Below are positions 9,146 to 17,390 of a stretch of 64,000 nucleotides of DNA, piece by piece. The notes under the pieces are model-generated. The model searched no databases and had not been told where the DNA came from. It saw only the letters and a list, made by a program, of their open reading frames with translations. Source of the stretch: Salinimicrobium nanhaiense (lineage in GTDB: Bacteria; Bacteroidota; Bacteroidia; Flavobacteriales; Flavobacteriaceae). Position numbers and translations under genes: made by a program. The stretch covers positions 154,952 to 218,951 of the forward strand of contig JAAVJQ010000006.1 in the NCBI GenBank assembly GCA_012038135.1. Direction: 5' to 3'. Each line of letters starts with the position of its first letter. Position 1 is the stretch's first letter.

Positions 9146-9253
9146 AACCGCTGACGAGATTGTTCCGGGTTTAACCGCTGTCAGGGTTGGGAACCGCCGA
9201 CAGGGTTGTTCCAGATTTAATCGTTGTCAGGGTTGGGAACCGCTGACTGGTCT
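9146..9253. repeat. Tandem palindromic repeat array (five boxes, 46-bp period)
   Basis: Five copies of a 16-bp imperfect palindrome, consensus AACCGCTGTCAGGGTT, start at 9146, 9173, 9192, 9219 and 9238. Start-to-start distances alternate 27, 19, 27, 19, so the array is 46-bp units repeated a little over twice. The outer AACC/GGTT arms and inner CTG/CAG are inverted. It ends about 30 bp before a promoter-like -7 box and 41 bp before the next gene, so it could be an operator array for that gene or a dispersed repeat. Confidence 0.65.
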
Positions 9254-9281
9254 ATTTAGGGAAAAACCAGGTTTAAAGAAT

Positions 9282-9290
9282 TATCTTTGC
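9282..9290 (+). promoter_or_regulatory. Bacteroidota-type -7 box, probable leaderless transcript
   Basis: TATCTTTG (within TTATCTTTGCAGCGTG) matches the Bacteroidota -7 consensus TAnnTTTG. A transcription start about 5-8 bp downstream would fall on or next to the GTG start at 9294, so the message would have almost no leader. No clear -33 TTG is visible; the repeat array occupies that region. Confidence 0.55.
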
Positions 9291-9293
9291 AGC

Positions 9294-9947
9294 GTGAAAA
9301 AACCGTTCAGTTACCTGTGGCCGCTTACCAAAACTTATGATTCCCAATTCAGTGGTAAACTGGAGGTCACCTGGATCAATGGTAGGAAAGTATTGGACAG
9401 TAAGAATGCCAACTACTCTTATGGCGCGCTGCATGAAGTGCTGGATCGTGGCCTGGCAAATATCCACGCAGATCGTGCAACTTCGGTTCTCCTCCTGGGG
9501 CTGGGAGGCGGGAGTGCGATTTCTTTGCTTCGGAAAAAATATGGTTACTATGGGAAGATCACTGCTGTTGAGATCGATCAAACCATCATAGATATTTCCA
9601 GAAAAGAATTTGGGATTGAAGAACATCATCCCCTTGAACTTATTTGCGCAGATGCGGAAGCTTATGTGAAATCACAATCCAATAAATTCGGACTTATTAT
9701 TGTCGATATCTTTCTGGACCTCACAGTGCCAGAGCAATTCTTCTCTGCTTCCTTCTGGCAAAATATTCAAAGACTGTTAAAACCACAGGGAGAGGTTCTT
9801 TTTAACGCCGGGATAAACGCTGCGCATGAAGAGCAGATCACCTCACTTCTCAAAAATGGCAATTTGGGAATTAATTTCAGAAAAATGGAGGAAGTCTATG
9901 GGAGCAATACTTTACTGCTGGGAGAGAAGGAGCCGGAGGTATTATAG
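9294..9947 (+). CDS. Spermidine-synthase-like methyltransferase-fold protein (217 aa)
   Basis: Rossmann-fold protein of the spermine/spermidine synthase superfamily. The nucleotide-binding loop is LLLGLGGGSA (about 69-78), followed by an acidic strand end VEIDQTIID and a CADAEAYV segment that in SpeE contacts decarboxylated SAM or MTA. It lacks the N-terminal beta domain of true SpeE and is about 60-70 residues shorter, so it may be a methyltransferase or an orphan aminopropyl-transferase-like enzyme. The start is GTG; it lies directly behind a -7 box. It interrupts two minus-strand molybdenum operons, with no obvious link to them. Confidence 0.75.
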   Translation: MKKPFSYLWPLTKTYDSQFSGKLEVTWINGRKVLDSKNANYSYGALHEVLDRGLANIHADRATSVLLLGLGGGSAISLLRKKYGYYGKITAVEIDQTIIDISRKEFGIEEHHPLELICADAEAYVKSQSNKFGLIIVDIFLDLTVPEQFFSASFWQNIQRLLKPQGEVLFNAGINAAHEEQITSLLKNGNLGINFRKMEEVYGSNTLLLGEKEPEVL

Positions 9948-10041
9948 AAACTCCCAGAATTTTTTCTTCTAACGCTCCTGTTTTACCTGTAGTAAATTAA
10001 TCGGAGACCTGGAAATGGACCGGCTCCGGCAAGCCCTGCTT

Positions 10042-10797
10042 TTAGATGCTAATTTGAAAACCATTCCATAGGATTAATCTAAGTCCAACATACAAAACAA
10101 GAATGGCCGTTAGAATTCCTAAAAACTTCAGATTAAATTTTTTACTGGAAAGATAGGAACCCAAAGCTCCTCCCAAAACTACTGCAATGATAAGATTGAT
10201 TACGAGATAATAATCTACTTTAAATGTTCCGGCTACATGAAGTCCTGCCAGGCCGGCGGCTGAATTGACCAGGATAAAAACGGAAGCCAGTGAAGCAATG
10301 ATTCTGGGATTCTTCCACTCAAGAAGGTTGAGGGCAGGGGAAAGAAAAATCCCTCCGCCAATTCCCGAAATCCCCGATAAAAGACCAATGCTTCCGCCGA
10401 GGGCGAACTGTTTGGGTCGTGAAAGCTCCAAAGATTTCAGTTTAGCTTTCACAATCCTCAGGATCATAAATATTCCTGCCAAAATTAGAGCTCCACCTAA
10501 AATAAGGAAAAAGATCGTTTGAGATAATTTTACCTGTGCACCAAAATAGGCCATTGGGATACTGAATATAAAGAACGGCCATATAAGTTTAGGTTTTAAT
10601 ATTCCATTTTTTATAAAAACAACGGTGCCTATTGAAACCACACAAATGTTAAGCAACAGTGCCGTGGAGCGTATTTCATAGAAGTCGGTAAGGACAAGGC
10701 TAAGAATCGCCAGGTAACTGGAACCGCCTCCAAAACCTACAGAACTGTAAAACAAAGCGATCAAAAAAAATATAAACGGCAGGTATTCCAGGGACAT
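10042..10797 (-). CDS. TSUP (TauE/SafE) family membrane permease (251 aa)
   Basis: Polytopic membrane protein with about seven or eight hydrophobic segments and two family half-repeats: YSSVGFGGGSSYLAIL near residues 17-32 and SGISGIGGGIFLSPAL near 136-151, the TauE/SafE signature. These permeases move sulfite, sulfonates, thiosulfate or other small anions. It starts 1 bp after the moeA stop and is the last gene of the Moco operon, so export of a sulfur anion or uptake of an oxyanion is an inference from context. No ModABC transporter is present in the window. Confidence 0.85.
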   Translation of the reverse strand: MSLEYLPFIFFLIALFYSSVGFGGGSSYLAILSLVLTDFYEIRSTALLLNICVVSIGTVVFIKNGILKPKLIWPFFIFSIPMAYFGAQVKLSQTIFFLILGGALILAGIFMILRIVKAKLKSLELSRPKQFALGGSIGLLSGISGIGGGIFLSPALNLLEWKNPRIIASLASVFILVNSAAGLAGLHVAGTFKVDYYLVINLIIAVVLGGALGSYLSSKKFNLKFLGILTAILVLYVGLRLILWNGFQISI

Positions 10798-10798
10798 A

Positions 10799-11965
10799 TC
10801 AGGAAATTAAAAAACATTCAATAAGATCCCCTTTTTTAACCGGAGTTTCAGCATCTAAAAAAGCCAGTGCGTTTCCTGTAGCCATAGATCGTATCATGGA
10901 AGATCCCTGTGCATCGAGGATTTTTACTTCATTCTGCTCCACTTTTGCTTTCATAAAGGAAGGACGGTCTGATCGGTTTTCAAAATCATGCGAAATTTGG
11001 AAGGAATATCGCGGGAGGCCTTTTTTTTCAGATCCGCTTAACTTATACAAAAACGGCAAAACATATATATAGAAACAGCTTAGTGAAGAAGCGGGATTTC
11101 CGGGGAGGGCAAAAACGAATTTATCTGCTTTTTTTCCGAAGTACAGTGGTTTTCCGGGCTTCTGAAATACTTTATAAAACAGCTCTTCTACGCCATTTTC
11201 TTCCAGTGCCTGCTTTACAAAATCGTAATCTCCCACCGAAATTCCGCCGGAAAGTAAGAGAAGATCGGCAGTTTTTAAAGATGCTTTTATTCCCGATTTA
11301 ATCGCTTCAAAGTCATCGGGAATCTGTTTGTTGTCTGCACAAAAAAATCTGTATTTCTCACAGGCCGAAGCCAGTGCAAAACTATTCGATTCGTAGATTT
11401 GTCCTTCTTCTTTAGACTTTCCGGGAGGTACCAATTCATTTCCGGTAGTTATTAAATTGATTACCGGTTTTTTAAAAACCGAAACTTTTGAAATTCCAAG
11501 GCTTCCCAACATTCCAATCCCGGCGGGCGTGATGGTATATCCTTTTTCAAAAACAAGTGCCCCTTTTCTCAGTTCGCCACCCTTCTTCCTTATACTTTGT
11601 CCCTCTTTAGGAAGATGTTCCAAAAAGAGTTTATCTGCAGTTACTGTTGTTTTTTCCTGCATCATTACGGCAGTAGTGTTGTCAGGAATTTTAGCACCTG
11701 TAAAGATCCGGACGGCTTCTCCTTCTTGTAATTTTTTCTCGCTTTTATCGCCGGCAGCGACTTCTCCAACGATTTTATATTCCTTATAAATTCCGCCTAA
11801 AGCATATCCGTCCATAGCCGAATTATCGAAGGAAGGCATATCGAAGGGCGCGGTAATATCTTTGGAAAGCGAATATCCTAAACAATCCTCCAGGGTCCGT
11901 ATTTCCGTTTTCGTTTCAACCGACTGTTCCTGGATAATTTCTAATGCTTTCTCAATGCTTATCAT
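10799..11965 (-). CDS. moeA: Molybdopterin molybdotransferase MoeA (388 aa)
   Basis: Inserts molybdate into adenylylated molybdopterin. Domain order is MoeA_N (about 1-165, with SFDNSAMDGYAL and TGAKIPDNTTAVMMQE), MoCF_biosynth (about 170-305, with TTGNELV, LLLSGGISVGDYD and FALPGNPAS) and MoeA_C. Length is typical. Its ATG shares a base with the stop of moaA, so the two are translationally coupled. It acts after the MoaB-like half of the upstream MoaC-MoaB fusion, which adenylylates the pterin. Confidence 0.95.
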   Translation of the reverse strand: MISIEKALEIIQEQSVETKTEIRTLEDCLGYSLSKDITAPFDMPSFDNSAMDGYALGGIYKEYKIVGEVAAGDKSEKKLQEGEAVRIFTGAKIPDNTTAVMMQEKTTVTADKLFLEHLPKEGQSIRKKGGELRKGALVFEKGYTITPAGIGMLGSLGISKVSVFKKPVINLITTGNELVPPGKSKEEGQIYESNSFALASACEKYRFFCADNKQIPDDFEAIKSGIKASLKTADLLLLSGGISVGDYDFVKQALEENGVEELFYKVFQKPGKPLYFGKKADKFVFALPGNPASSLSCFYIYVLPFLYKLSGSEKKGLPRYSFQISHDFENRSDRPSFMKAKVEQNEVKILDAQGSSMIRSMATGNALAFLDAETPVKKGDLIECFLIS

Positions 11966-12957
11966 TAGCCTCCTATTGAAATCATAGACCGGTTATTTTC
12001 GTAATGATCGGCATCCATTTTCACATCCATACCATCACGGGAATATTTTTTGGTCTTGATCGCATTAACGATAATATCCTGAATTTCTGCTCCCTTGCGA
12101 AGGGGAGTAAGCAAATCGGTTTCTGAATTGGCAAAAAGGCAATTTTTCATTTTACCGTCGGCAGTGATGCGAATTCTGTTGCACGTATCACAAAAAGGAT
12201 TGGTGATGGTACTTACTATGGCGAAACTTCCCACATGCCCTTTTACCTTAAAATTGGTAGAAGTACTGTGTTTCGGATTCTCCAGTGCTATAACATTGGG
12301 GAATTTTTCTGAAACTGTATCCAGGATTTCCTGTTTTCCCACGCCCTTGCTCCAGTCCCACTTGTTTCCCTTAAAGGGCATAAATTCTATAAATTTTACC
12401 GTAAGATTTCTGTCTTTGGTTAACCCGATAAAATCATTGATCTCCTTATCATTTACTCCTTTGATCAAGACGATATTTAGTTTGACCTCCATATCCAATT
12501 CCAGTGCTTTCAGAATATTGTTCCAGATTCGGTCAAAATAGTCTCTTTTGGTAATAAAGACCGATTTTGCCTTATCGAGGGTATCCAGGCTTAGGTTGAT
12601 TTTCTTAAGGCCGATTTTCTGAAAAAGATCCAGATATTTATCCAGCATAATGCCGTTTGTGGTGATCTTTAAAGTCACTCCAAGTTTTGCCAGTTCCTCA
12701 ACCAAATAGCCAAAATTCTTTCGAACCAGGGGTTCCCCGCCGGTAAGCCGGATCGTATCTACGCCCAGATCCCTAAAAGTTCTGGAAAGTTCAATGATCT
12801 CTTCCAGGCTCATAATACTCTCCTTTTCCATAAGCTCAATGCCATCCTCGGGCATACAATAGAAACAACGTAAGTTACATCTATCGGTAAGGGAAATCCT
12901 GAGATAGTTATGTACCCTCCCAAAATTATCTACTATTCTTTTTTTCTCTTCATTCAT
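11965..12957 (-). CDS. moaA: GTP 3',8-cyclase MoaA (330 aa)
   Basis: Radical SAM enzyme that starts molybdopterin synthesis by rearranging GTP. The SAM-binding [4Fe-4S] cluster uses CNLRCFYC (Cys27, 31, 34). The C-terminal substrate cluster uses Cys256 and 259 (NPFCDTCNRIR) and Cys273 (KNC). The protein ends in ISIGG, the Gly-Gly tail required in MoaA. It overlaps the upstream moaCB gene by 8 bp. Confidence 0.96.
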   Translation of the reverse strand: MNEEKKRIVDNFGRVHNYLRISLTDRCNLRCFYCMPEDGIELMEKESIMSLEEIIELSRTFRDLGVDTIRLTGGEPLVRKNFGYLVEELAKLGVTLKITTNGIMLDKYLDLFQKIGLKKINLSLDTLDKAKSVFITKRDYFDRIWNNILKALELDMEVKLNIVLIKGVNDKEINDFIGLTKDRNLTVKFIEFMPFKGNKWDWSKGVGKQEILDTVSEKFPNVIALENPKHSTSTNFKVKGHVGSFAIVSTITNPFCDTCNRIRITADGKMKNCLFANSETDLLTPLRKGAEIQDIIVNAIKTKKYSRDGMDVKMDADHYENNRSMISIGG

Positions 12958-13846
12958 GTCTTTTTCCTTCTATCACTTTAAAAACGTGTAATACATGTGG
13001 GAATATCGCATCCATACATTCTATAGCAGCTTTTGTAGAGCCTGGAAACGCGAGGACGAGTTTCCCGTTCATCATTCCGGCGATTGATCTTGAGAGCATG
13101 GCATAAGGGATTCGCTGCTGTCCATAATTTCTCATTTGCTCTTCCACGCCTTTCAGTTTAAGGTCAAGCATGGGCTCAATAGTTTGTGGCGTCACATCTC
13201 GCGGTCCTACGCCGGTTCCCCCAGTAAATATGATCACCTCTGAATTTGCCTTTTTTAAGCTGCTGCGTATCTCTTCTGCTTCATCGGGAATGACTTTTAT
13301 TTCTGAAGCAATCCCGTATGCCTCCAGTTTTGCAGCAATAGCTTTCCCGGCTTTATCTTCTGCCTCAGCTCGTGAAATTGTATCTGAACAAACCACGATC
13401 TGCGCGGTAATTCCTTCTGAATTAACTTTTAGAGAGGATTTTCCTCCTTTTTTCTGCTGAAGTTTTATAGTTCCTATTTCTACATTTTTATCGATCGGTT
13501 TCAGCATATCGTACATTGTAAGTGCCACAATACTCGCGCCATGCATAGCCTCCACCTCAACGCCGGTCTTATAGATTGTTTTAACGGTAACCGAGATCTG
13601 AATTTCCAGTCCCTGAATTTCATAATCAATCCCGGTATATTCGATAGGCAGAGGATGACAGTCGGGCAACAATTCGGGGGTTTTCTTTACTCCCAGTAAG
13701 CCTGCAGCTCTCGCCATTTCAAACACATTTCCTTTTGGAACCTTATTTTCCTTTATACTTTTTATAGTCTCCCCGCTGGAAGTCCGTACCACCGCAATAG
13801 CAGTCGCCTCCCGAAGCGTATTTATTTTATGTGTAATATCAACCAT
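12950..13846 (-). CDS. moaCB: MoaC-MoaB fusion: cyclic pyranopterin phosphate synthase plus molybdopterin adenylyltransferase (298 aa)
   Basis: Two enzymes in one chain. Residues 1 to about 140 are MoaC (MVDITHKINTLREATA, LLPDCHPLPIEY, VEVEAMHGASIVALTMYDM), which with MoaA forms cyclic pyranopterin monophosphate. Residues about 148-298 are MoaB/MogA (VVCSDTISRAE, FTGGTGVGPRDVTPQT, AFPGSTKAA), which adenylylates molybdopterin. The two halves catalyse non-consecutive steps. The fusion is known in Bacteroidota as MoaCB. It abuts moaE with no spacer. Confidence 0.94.
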   Translation of the reverse strand: MVDITHKINTLREATAIAVVRTSSGETIKSIKENKVPKGNVFEMARAAGLLGVKKTPELLPDCHPLPIEYTGIDYEIQGLEIQISVTVKTIYKTGVEVEAMHGASIVALTMYDMLKPIDKNVEIGTIKLQQKKGGKSSLKVNSEGITAQIVVCSDTISRAEAEDKAGKAIAAKLEAYGIASEIKVIPDEAEEIRSSLKKANSEVIIFTGGTGVGPRDVTPQTIEPMLDLKLKGVEEQMRNYGQQRIPYAMLSRSIAGMMNGKLVLAFPGSTKAAIECMDAIFPHVLHVFKVIEGKRHE

Positions 13847-14290
13847 CTACTTATTTACTTTCCATTGGTGGGTTTCATCCTCGAAAATCTCCTTTCCAAA
13901 AATGGGTAATTTTGTCTTGATCTCCTCTACGAAATAATTGCAGGCCTCTATGGCCATCTTCCTATGAGCCGAGGAAGTAAAAACGAAAAGGCAGAGTTCC
14001 CCTGTTTTCACTTTTCCGAGGCTATGATATACATGGGCGCAGGTAATGTTGAATTTTGAAAAAGCGGTTTCCCTTATTTCGTGGTAAATATTCTCAGCCA
14101 TTTCCTCGTAAGCCGTGTATTCTATCGCGCTCACCGTTCTGCCTTCTATCTCATCGGCCCGAATCTGACCCAAAAAAATACTGTGGGCACCAATATTAGT
14201 CTTTGACTGATGGTTCGCAATAGCACCGGCAATCTTCTCTGGTGGGATGGCTCCCTGCACAAATATTTTCTTAGGTTTTTTCTTTTCCAT
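13847..14290 (-). CDS. moaE: Molybdopterin synthase catalytic subunit MoaE (147 aa)
   Basis: Large subunit of molybdopterin synthase, which uses the MoaD thiocarboxylate to add two sulfurs to cyclic pyranopterin. Family features are GAHSIFLGQIRADE near 36-49, AIEYTAYEEMAE near 55-66, the conserved helix SSAHRKMAIEAC and the C-terminal ETHQWKVN. The lysine-rich C-terminus KTKLPIFGKE contains the expected active-site Lys. A 100-bp spacer separates it from moeB, the only sizeable gap in the cofactor operon; a second promoter there is possible but none was recognised. Confidence 0.95.
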   Translation of the reverse strand: MEKKKPKKIFVQGAIPPEKIAGAIANHQSKTNIGAHSIFLGQIRADEIEGRTVSAIEYTAYEEMAENIYHEIRETAFSKFNITCAHVYHSLGKVKTGELCLFVFTSSAHRKMAIEACNYFVEEIKTKLPIFGKEIFEDETHQWKVNK

Positions 14291-14390
14291 TAATTAGAAT
14301 TTTTTTCTTTACCCTCACCAGGATTTGCTTCTGGCCTTCACCCATTCATGATCTTTTAGCTGAAATAAATTCAGTATGATGGACAGAGGT

Positions 14391-15410
14391 TTAAGCTGGA
14401 TTTAATATTATTGTTTCTATTCCTCCATCTACGTTTTTCAAATGTTCAAAACCGTAATCATTCCGAAGTAATTCCACGATCTTTTTACTTCTTTTTCCCG
14501 ACTGGCAGAAGACGTATATTTCTTCATCTTTCGGGATTTCCCACAAACGATTATCCAGATCGCTCATGGGGATCTCAAGAACATTTTTTGACCCGATCCT
14601 GGGTTGTTCGAAGATCTCCCGAATATCCAGGTAGGTCTTATTCTCATCTTTTATCCTGCAATTATTTGTTACGGGAATTATTCCCTGATCCCTGATCTTT
14701 TCGATTACGGCAGGATTCTTCTGAATAGTCAGCACCTGTTCTGTCCCTTCAAGTATATTTAGGACTTTTAATTTTCCTGAAAACACATTGCCAATCCCGA
14801 GAATTATTTTTAGTACTTCGGCAGCCTGAAACGTACCCAGAATTCCCGGAGTAACGCCTAACACTCCGGTCACTTCACAGCTTATGTTTTGCTGTGTGGT
14901 CTTGGGGAATAGACATCGATAGGAGGGACCTTCTTTGTAATTAAAGACCGAAAGCTGTGCTTCATTCTTGTAAATAGAAGCATAAACCCAGGGTTTACCG
15001 GTGAGAACACAGGCGTCATTGATGAGGTATTTGGTTTCGAAATTATCTGTTCCGTCAAGAATGACATCATATTCACTAAAGATCTTTTCAGCATTTTCAA
15101 TGGTTAATGCTTCTTCTATAGCCACCAATTCGATTTCGGAATTTAGATGCTGAAGTTTTTCTTTAGCCACCTTAGCCTTAAATTCCCCAATGTTATCTTC
15201 GCCATATAAGGTTTGGCGATGCAGATTGGTAAGCGAAACACGGTCATGATCCATGAGTCCTATTTTCCCAATTCCGGCTCCCGCGAGGTATTGTGCTGCA
15301 GGACAACCCAGGCCGCCAACCCCAATGATTAATACGCTGGACTTTTGTAGTTTTTCCTGTCCGGAAACTCCAACTTCATTCAATTTTATTTGTCGGTCGT
15401 ATCTCATCAT
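14391..15410 (-). CDS. moeB: MoeB/ThiF-type MoaD-activating enzyme with C-terminal rhodanese domain (339 aa)
   Basis: E1-like adenylyltransferase that activates the Gly-Gly end of MoaD, fused to a sulfur carrier. The ATP loop is IIGVGGLGCPA (about 28-38), and the ThiF core includes NLHRQTLY and DGTDNFETKYLIN. The rhodanese domain covers about 250-339 with the active-site loop CQSGKRS starting at Cys302. Such fusions can both adenylylate MoaD and hand it sulfur from a cysteine desulfurase, one of which is encoded four genes upstream. The first codons read MMRYDRQ, so the second Met may be the start. It overlaps moaD by 4 bp. Confidence 0.9.
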   Translation of the reverse strand: MMRYDRQIKLNEVGVSGQEKLQKSSVLIIGVGGLGCPAAQYLAGAGIGKIGLMDHDRVSLTNLHRQTLYGEDNIGEFKAKVAKEKLQHLNSEIELVAIEEALTIENAEKIFSEYDVILDGTDNFETKYLINDACVLTGKPWVYASIYKNEAQLSVFNYKEGPSYRCLFPKTTQQNISCEVTGVLGVTPGILGTFQAAEVLKIILGIGNVFSGKLKVLNILEGTEQVLTIQKNPAVIEKIRDQGIIPVTNNCRIKDENKTYLDIREIFEQPRIGSKNVLEIPMSDLDNRLWEIPKDEEIYVFCQSGKRSKKIVELLRNDYGFEHLKNVDGGIETIILNPA

Positions 15411-15643
15411 CCTCCTGCAAATGGTGGTAAAAATGCCACTTCATCGCCATCTTGTAGTTCTACTTGCGTATTCAGGTTCTGGTTCACCGCCAACTGCACT
15501 GACTGGGGATCTTTAATTGCATATTTCTTAACCTGCCGGTCTTTTAATTCCCCGAGACTTGGGTTTCCTTCGAGTTCCAGAACTTCTTCCGTCTTGCCGG
15601 CAGCTTCAGCTATCATTCCAAAGTATTTTACATTGATATTCAT
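15407..15643 (-). CDS. moaD: Molybdopterin synthase sulfur-carrier subunit MoaD (78 aa)
   Basis: Small beta-grasp ubiquitin-like protein ending in FLPPFAGG. The terminal Gly-Gly is adenylylated by MoeB and converted to a thiocarboxylate that supplies sulfur to MoaE. Features include MNINVKYFGMIAEAAGK at the start and ELQDGDEVAFLPP. It overlaps both neighbours by 4 bp. Confidence 0.94.
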   Translation of the reverse strand: MNINVKYFGMIAEAAGKTEEVLELEGNPSLGELKDRQVKKYAIKDPQSVQLAVNQNLNTQVELQDGDEVAFLPPFAGG

Positions 15644-16239
15644 TCTCTTTCCAATTCTTTAAGTTTTTCAATATCCCTAAAAGTGTCCACATCAAAATTG
15701 CCGTTGGCCAGTTTTACTGTCTTAAAATTGTTTTGAGAGATAAGTTTTTTAGCCCCGTGATCACCTTCCAATTCATTTATTTCAGAAAATAATTCCCTGG
15801 AAAAAACGGCAGGAACACCAACCTCTCCATTGTATTCTGAAAAGGTAGCCTTGTGTTTTCCTGAGAGCTGGGATTGTAGCAATTCTTCAATATTTTCCCT
15901 GCTCACCAAAGGTTGATCGGAAAGCAACATTAGAAGGTGATCCAGATCCTCACTTTTTAAAGATGCAGCTAAACCTTTTTTTATACTGGTAGACATTCCT
16001 TTTTTCCAGTTTTCATTGATAACAATTTCAAAATTTCCGGGATCTATATTCGCTTTTATCTCCTCATAATTTGCCCCCAATACCAGTTTCCTGCTGTCGA
16101 AATCAAAGGAATCGGCCAGCTCGATCACCAGTTGAAGAAGGGGTTTGCCTTTAAATTTCACCAGTTGTTTGGGATGTCCAAGCCGGCTGGAGGAACCTGC
16201 GGCAAGAATGATCACTCCTATTTTGCTGTTTTCTATCAA
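15640..16239 (-). CDS. MobA/MocA-like molybdenum cofactor nucleotidyltransferase (199 aa)
   Basis: NTP_transf_3 fold. The nucleotide-binding N-terminus is IILAAGSSSRLGHPKQLVKF (about 10-29), with LLMLLSDQPLVS near 104-115 as the metal-binding segment. The closeness to xdhC and to xanthine-dehydrogenase-family enzymes favours the MocA branch (CTP:molybdopterin cytidylyltransferase) over the MobA guanylyltransferase; PaoABC-type and related hydroxylases use the cytosine dinucleotide cofactor. It overlaps xdhC and moaD by 4 bp each. The choice between CTP and GTP is inference. Confidence 0.85.
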   Translation of the reverse strand: MIENSKIGVIILAAGSSSRLGHPKQLVKFKGKPLLQLVIELADSFDFDSRKLVLGANYEEIKANIDPGNFEIVINENWKKGMSTSIKKGLAASLKSEDLDHLLMLLSDQPLVSRENIEELLQSQLSGKHKATFSEYNGEVGVPAVFSRELFSEINELEGDHGAKKLISQNNFKTVKLANGNFDVDTFRDIEKLKELERE

Positions 16240-17390
16240 ACCTCAATTTTTTGAAAATGATCATCCTTCTTCTCATGGATCGGGGAATTTTTCTCCCGTA
16301 GCGGTCTGGCCTTTTTGCCTGAAAGCACCATCTGAATTTCAGCTAAAATAGAAAGTCCGATCTCCGCCGGAGTTTCACCACCAATTTCCAGGCCCACCGG
16401 AGCGTAAATTCTTTTCAGATTTTCAGAATTTAATTTCAATCCTTCTTCTGCCAGTTCATCGAGCATTCGCTGATATTTTTTCCTGGGACCCAGGATTCCT
16501 ATATAAGGCACTTCTTCCTTCTCTAAAAGCAGTTTCAATACGGCAAGGTCATAGTTGTAATTATGGCTCATTAATACAAAGCAACTACGCTCATTTATTT
16601 CTGTTTTTTGAAGCGTTTCTTCAGGCCGGGATACGATTACCTGGCATGAACCTATAAATCGGTCTTTGTTGGCGTGGGTGGGCCTGCCGTCGGTAACAAC
16701 CACATCCCAGCCCAGCAATTCTGCCTGTTGAGCAAGGATCTGTGCATCATTTCCTGCGCCTACCAGCACTAATTTGACCGGCGGCTGATAGTACTGAATA
16801 AAAAGCTGGCCTGTCTCTCCTTCTATTGAAACTTCAGTAAAAAGGGATTTTGCTGTATGAAGGCTTTTCCGGACCTGGTTCTGGATGAGTGCCTTAAATC
16901 TGTTTTCAACTCTTTTTCCTCTAACATCTGAGTTTTCATTACTAACCAAAATGGTCCCGGGTTGATCTTTTGTTTTATTCAGGTTAAACTGTATGGTAAT
17001 CGCTAAAGCTGCTTTCGAATTAATACCGGCTTTAAGCAGTTCACAGGGATTGAGATCATCTTCATAATCCAGCGGTTCAAATAATACCTGAATGATCCCG
17101 TTGCAGCCCAGTTGCGCGCCAATTACCGCATCCTCCTCATCGCTGGTATCGTAAGTAACGAGCTTATTTTCTCCCCGATGCAGGGCGTGCAGGGCTTTTC
17201 TAAGAGCATCCCCTTCCAGGCAGCCACCACTTATAGCCCCGGTGAGATTGCCGTATTCATCTACCAGCATTCTTGCTCCGGCTTTTCTGTATGAAGAACC
17301 TTCCACGTGGACTACGGTAGCGAGAACACTTGTGGTGTTGGCGTTTTTCAACTGTTCATACCTGCCTATTATAGCATCCAGCTCCCTCAT
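16236..17390 (-). CDS. xdhC: XdhC/CoxI family molybdenum cofactor insertion protein (384 aa)
   Basis: Chaperone that binds molybdenum cofactor, presents it to a cysteine desulfurase for sulfuration and delivers it to xanthine-dehydrogenase-family enzymes. The N-terminal XdhC_CoxI domain has ATVVHVEGSSYRKAGARML and GAISGGCLEGD (about 25-62). The C-terminal XdhC_C Rossmann domain begins KLVLVGAGNDAQ near 210 and continues into VVVTDGRP and ILGPRKKYQRML. It is flanked by the nucleotidyltransferase and the desulfurase with 4-bp overlaps. Confidence 0.93.
   Translation of the reverse strand: MRELDAIIGRYEQLKNANTTSVLATVVHVEGSSYRKAGARMLVDEYGNLTGAISGGCLEGDALRKALHALHRGENKLVTYDTSDEEDAVIGAQLGCNGIIQVLFEPLDYEDDLNPCELLKAGINSKAALAITIQFNLNKTKDQPGTILVSNENSDVRGKRVENRFKALIQNQVRKSLHTAKSLFTEVSIEGETGQLFIQYYQPPVKLVLVGAGNDAQILAQQAELLGWDVVVTDGRPTHANKDRFIGSCQVIVSRPEETLQKTEINERSCFVLMSHNYNYDLAVLKLLLEKEEVPYIGILGPRKKYQRMLDELAEEGLKLNSENLKRIYAPVGLEIGGETPAEIGLSILAEIQMVLSGKKARPLREKNSPIHEKKDDHFQKIEV

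Noticed and set aside
9146..9253. Possible CRISPR array
   Set aside because: The repeats are short palindromes with alternating 27/19-bp spacing and no unique spacers of about 30 bp; no cas genes are nearby.
9273..9629. Minus-strand frame of 118 codons opposite the spermidine-synthase-like gene
   Set aside because: It runs across the promoter and the conserved Rossmann region of a recognisable gene on the other strand.
12095..12541. 148-codon plus-strand frame inside moaA
   Set aside because: Shadow of moaA; no recognised features.
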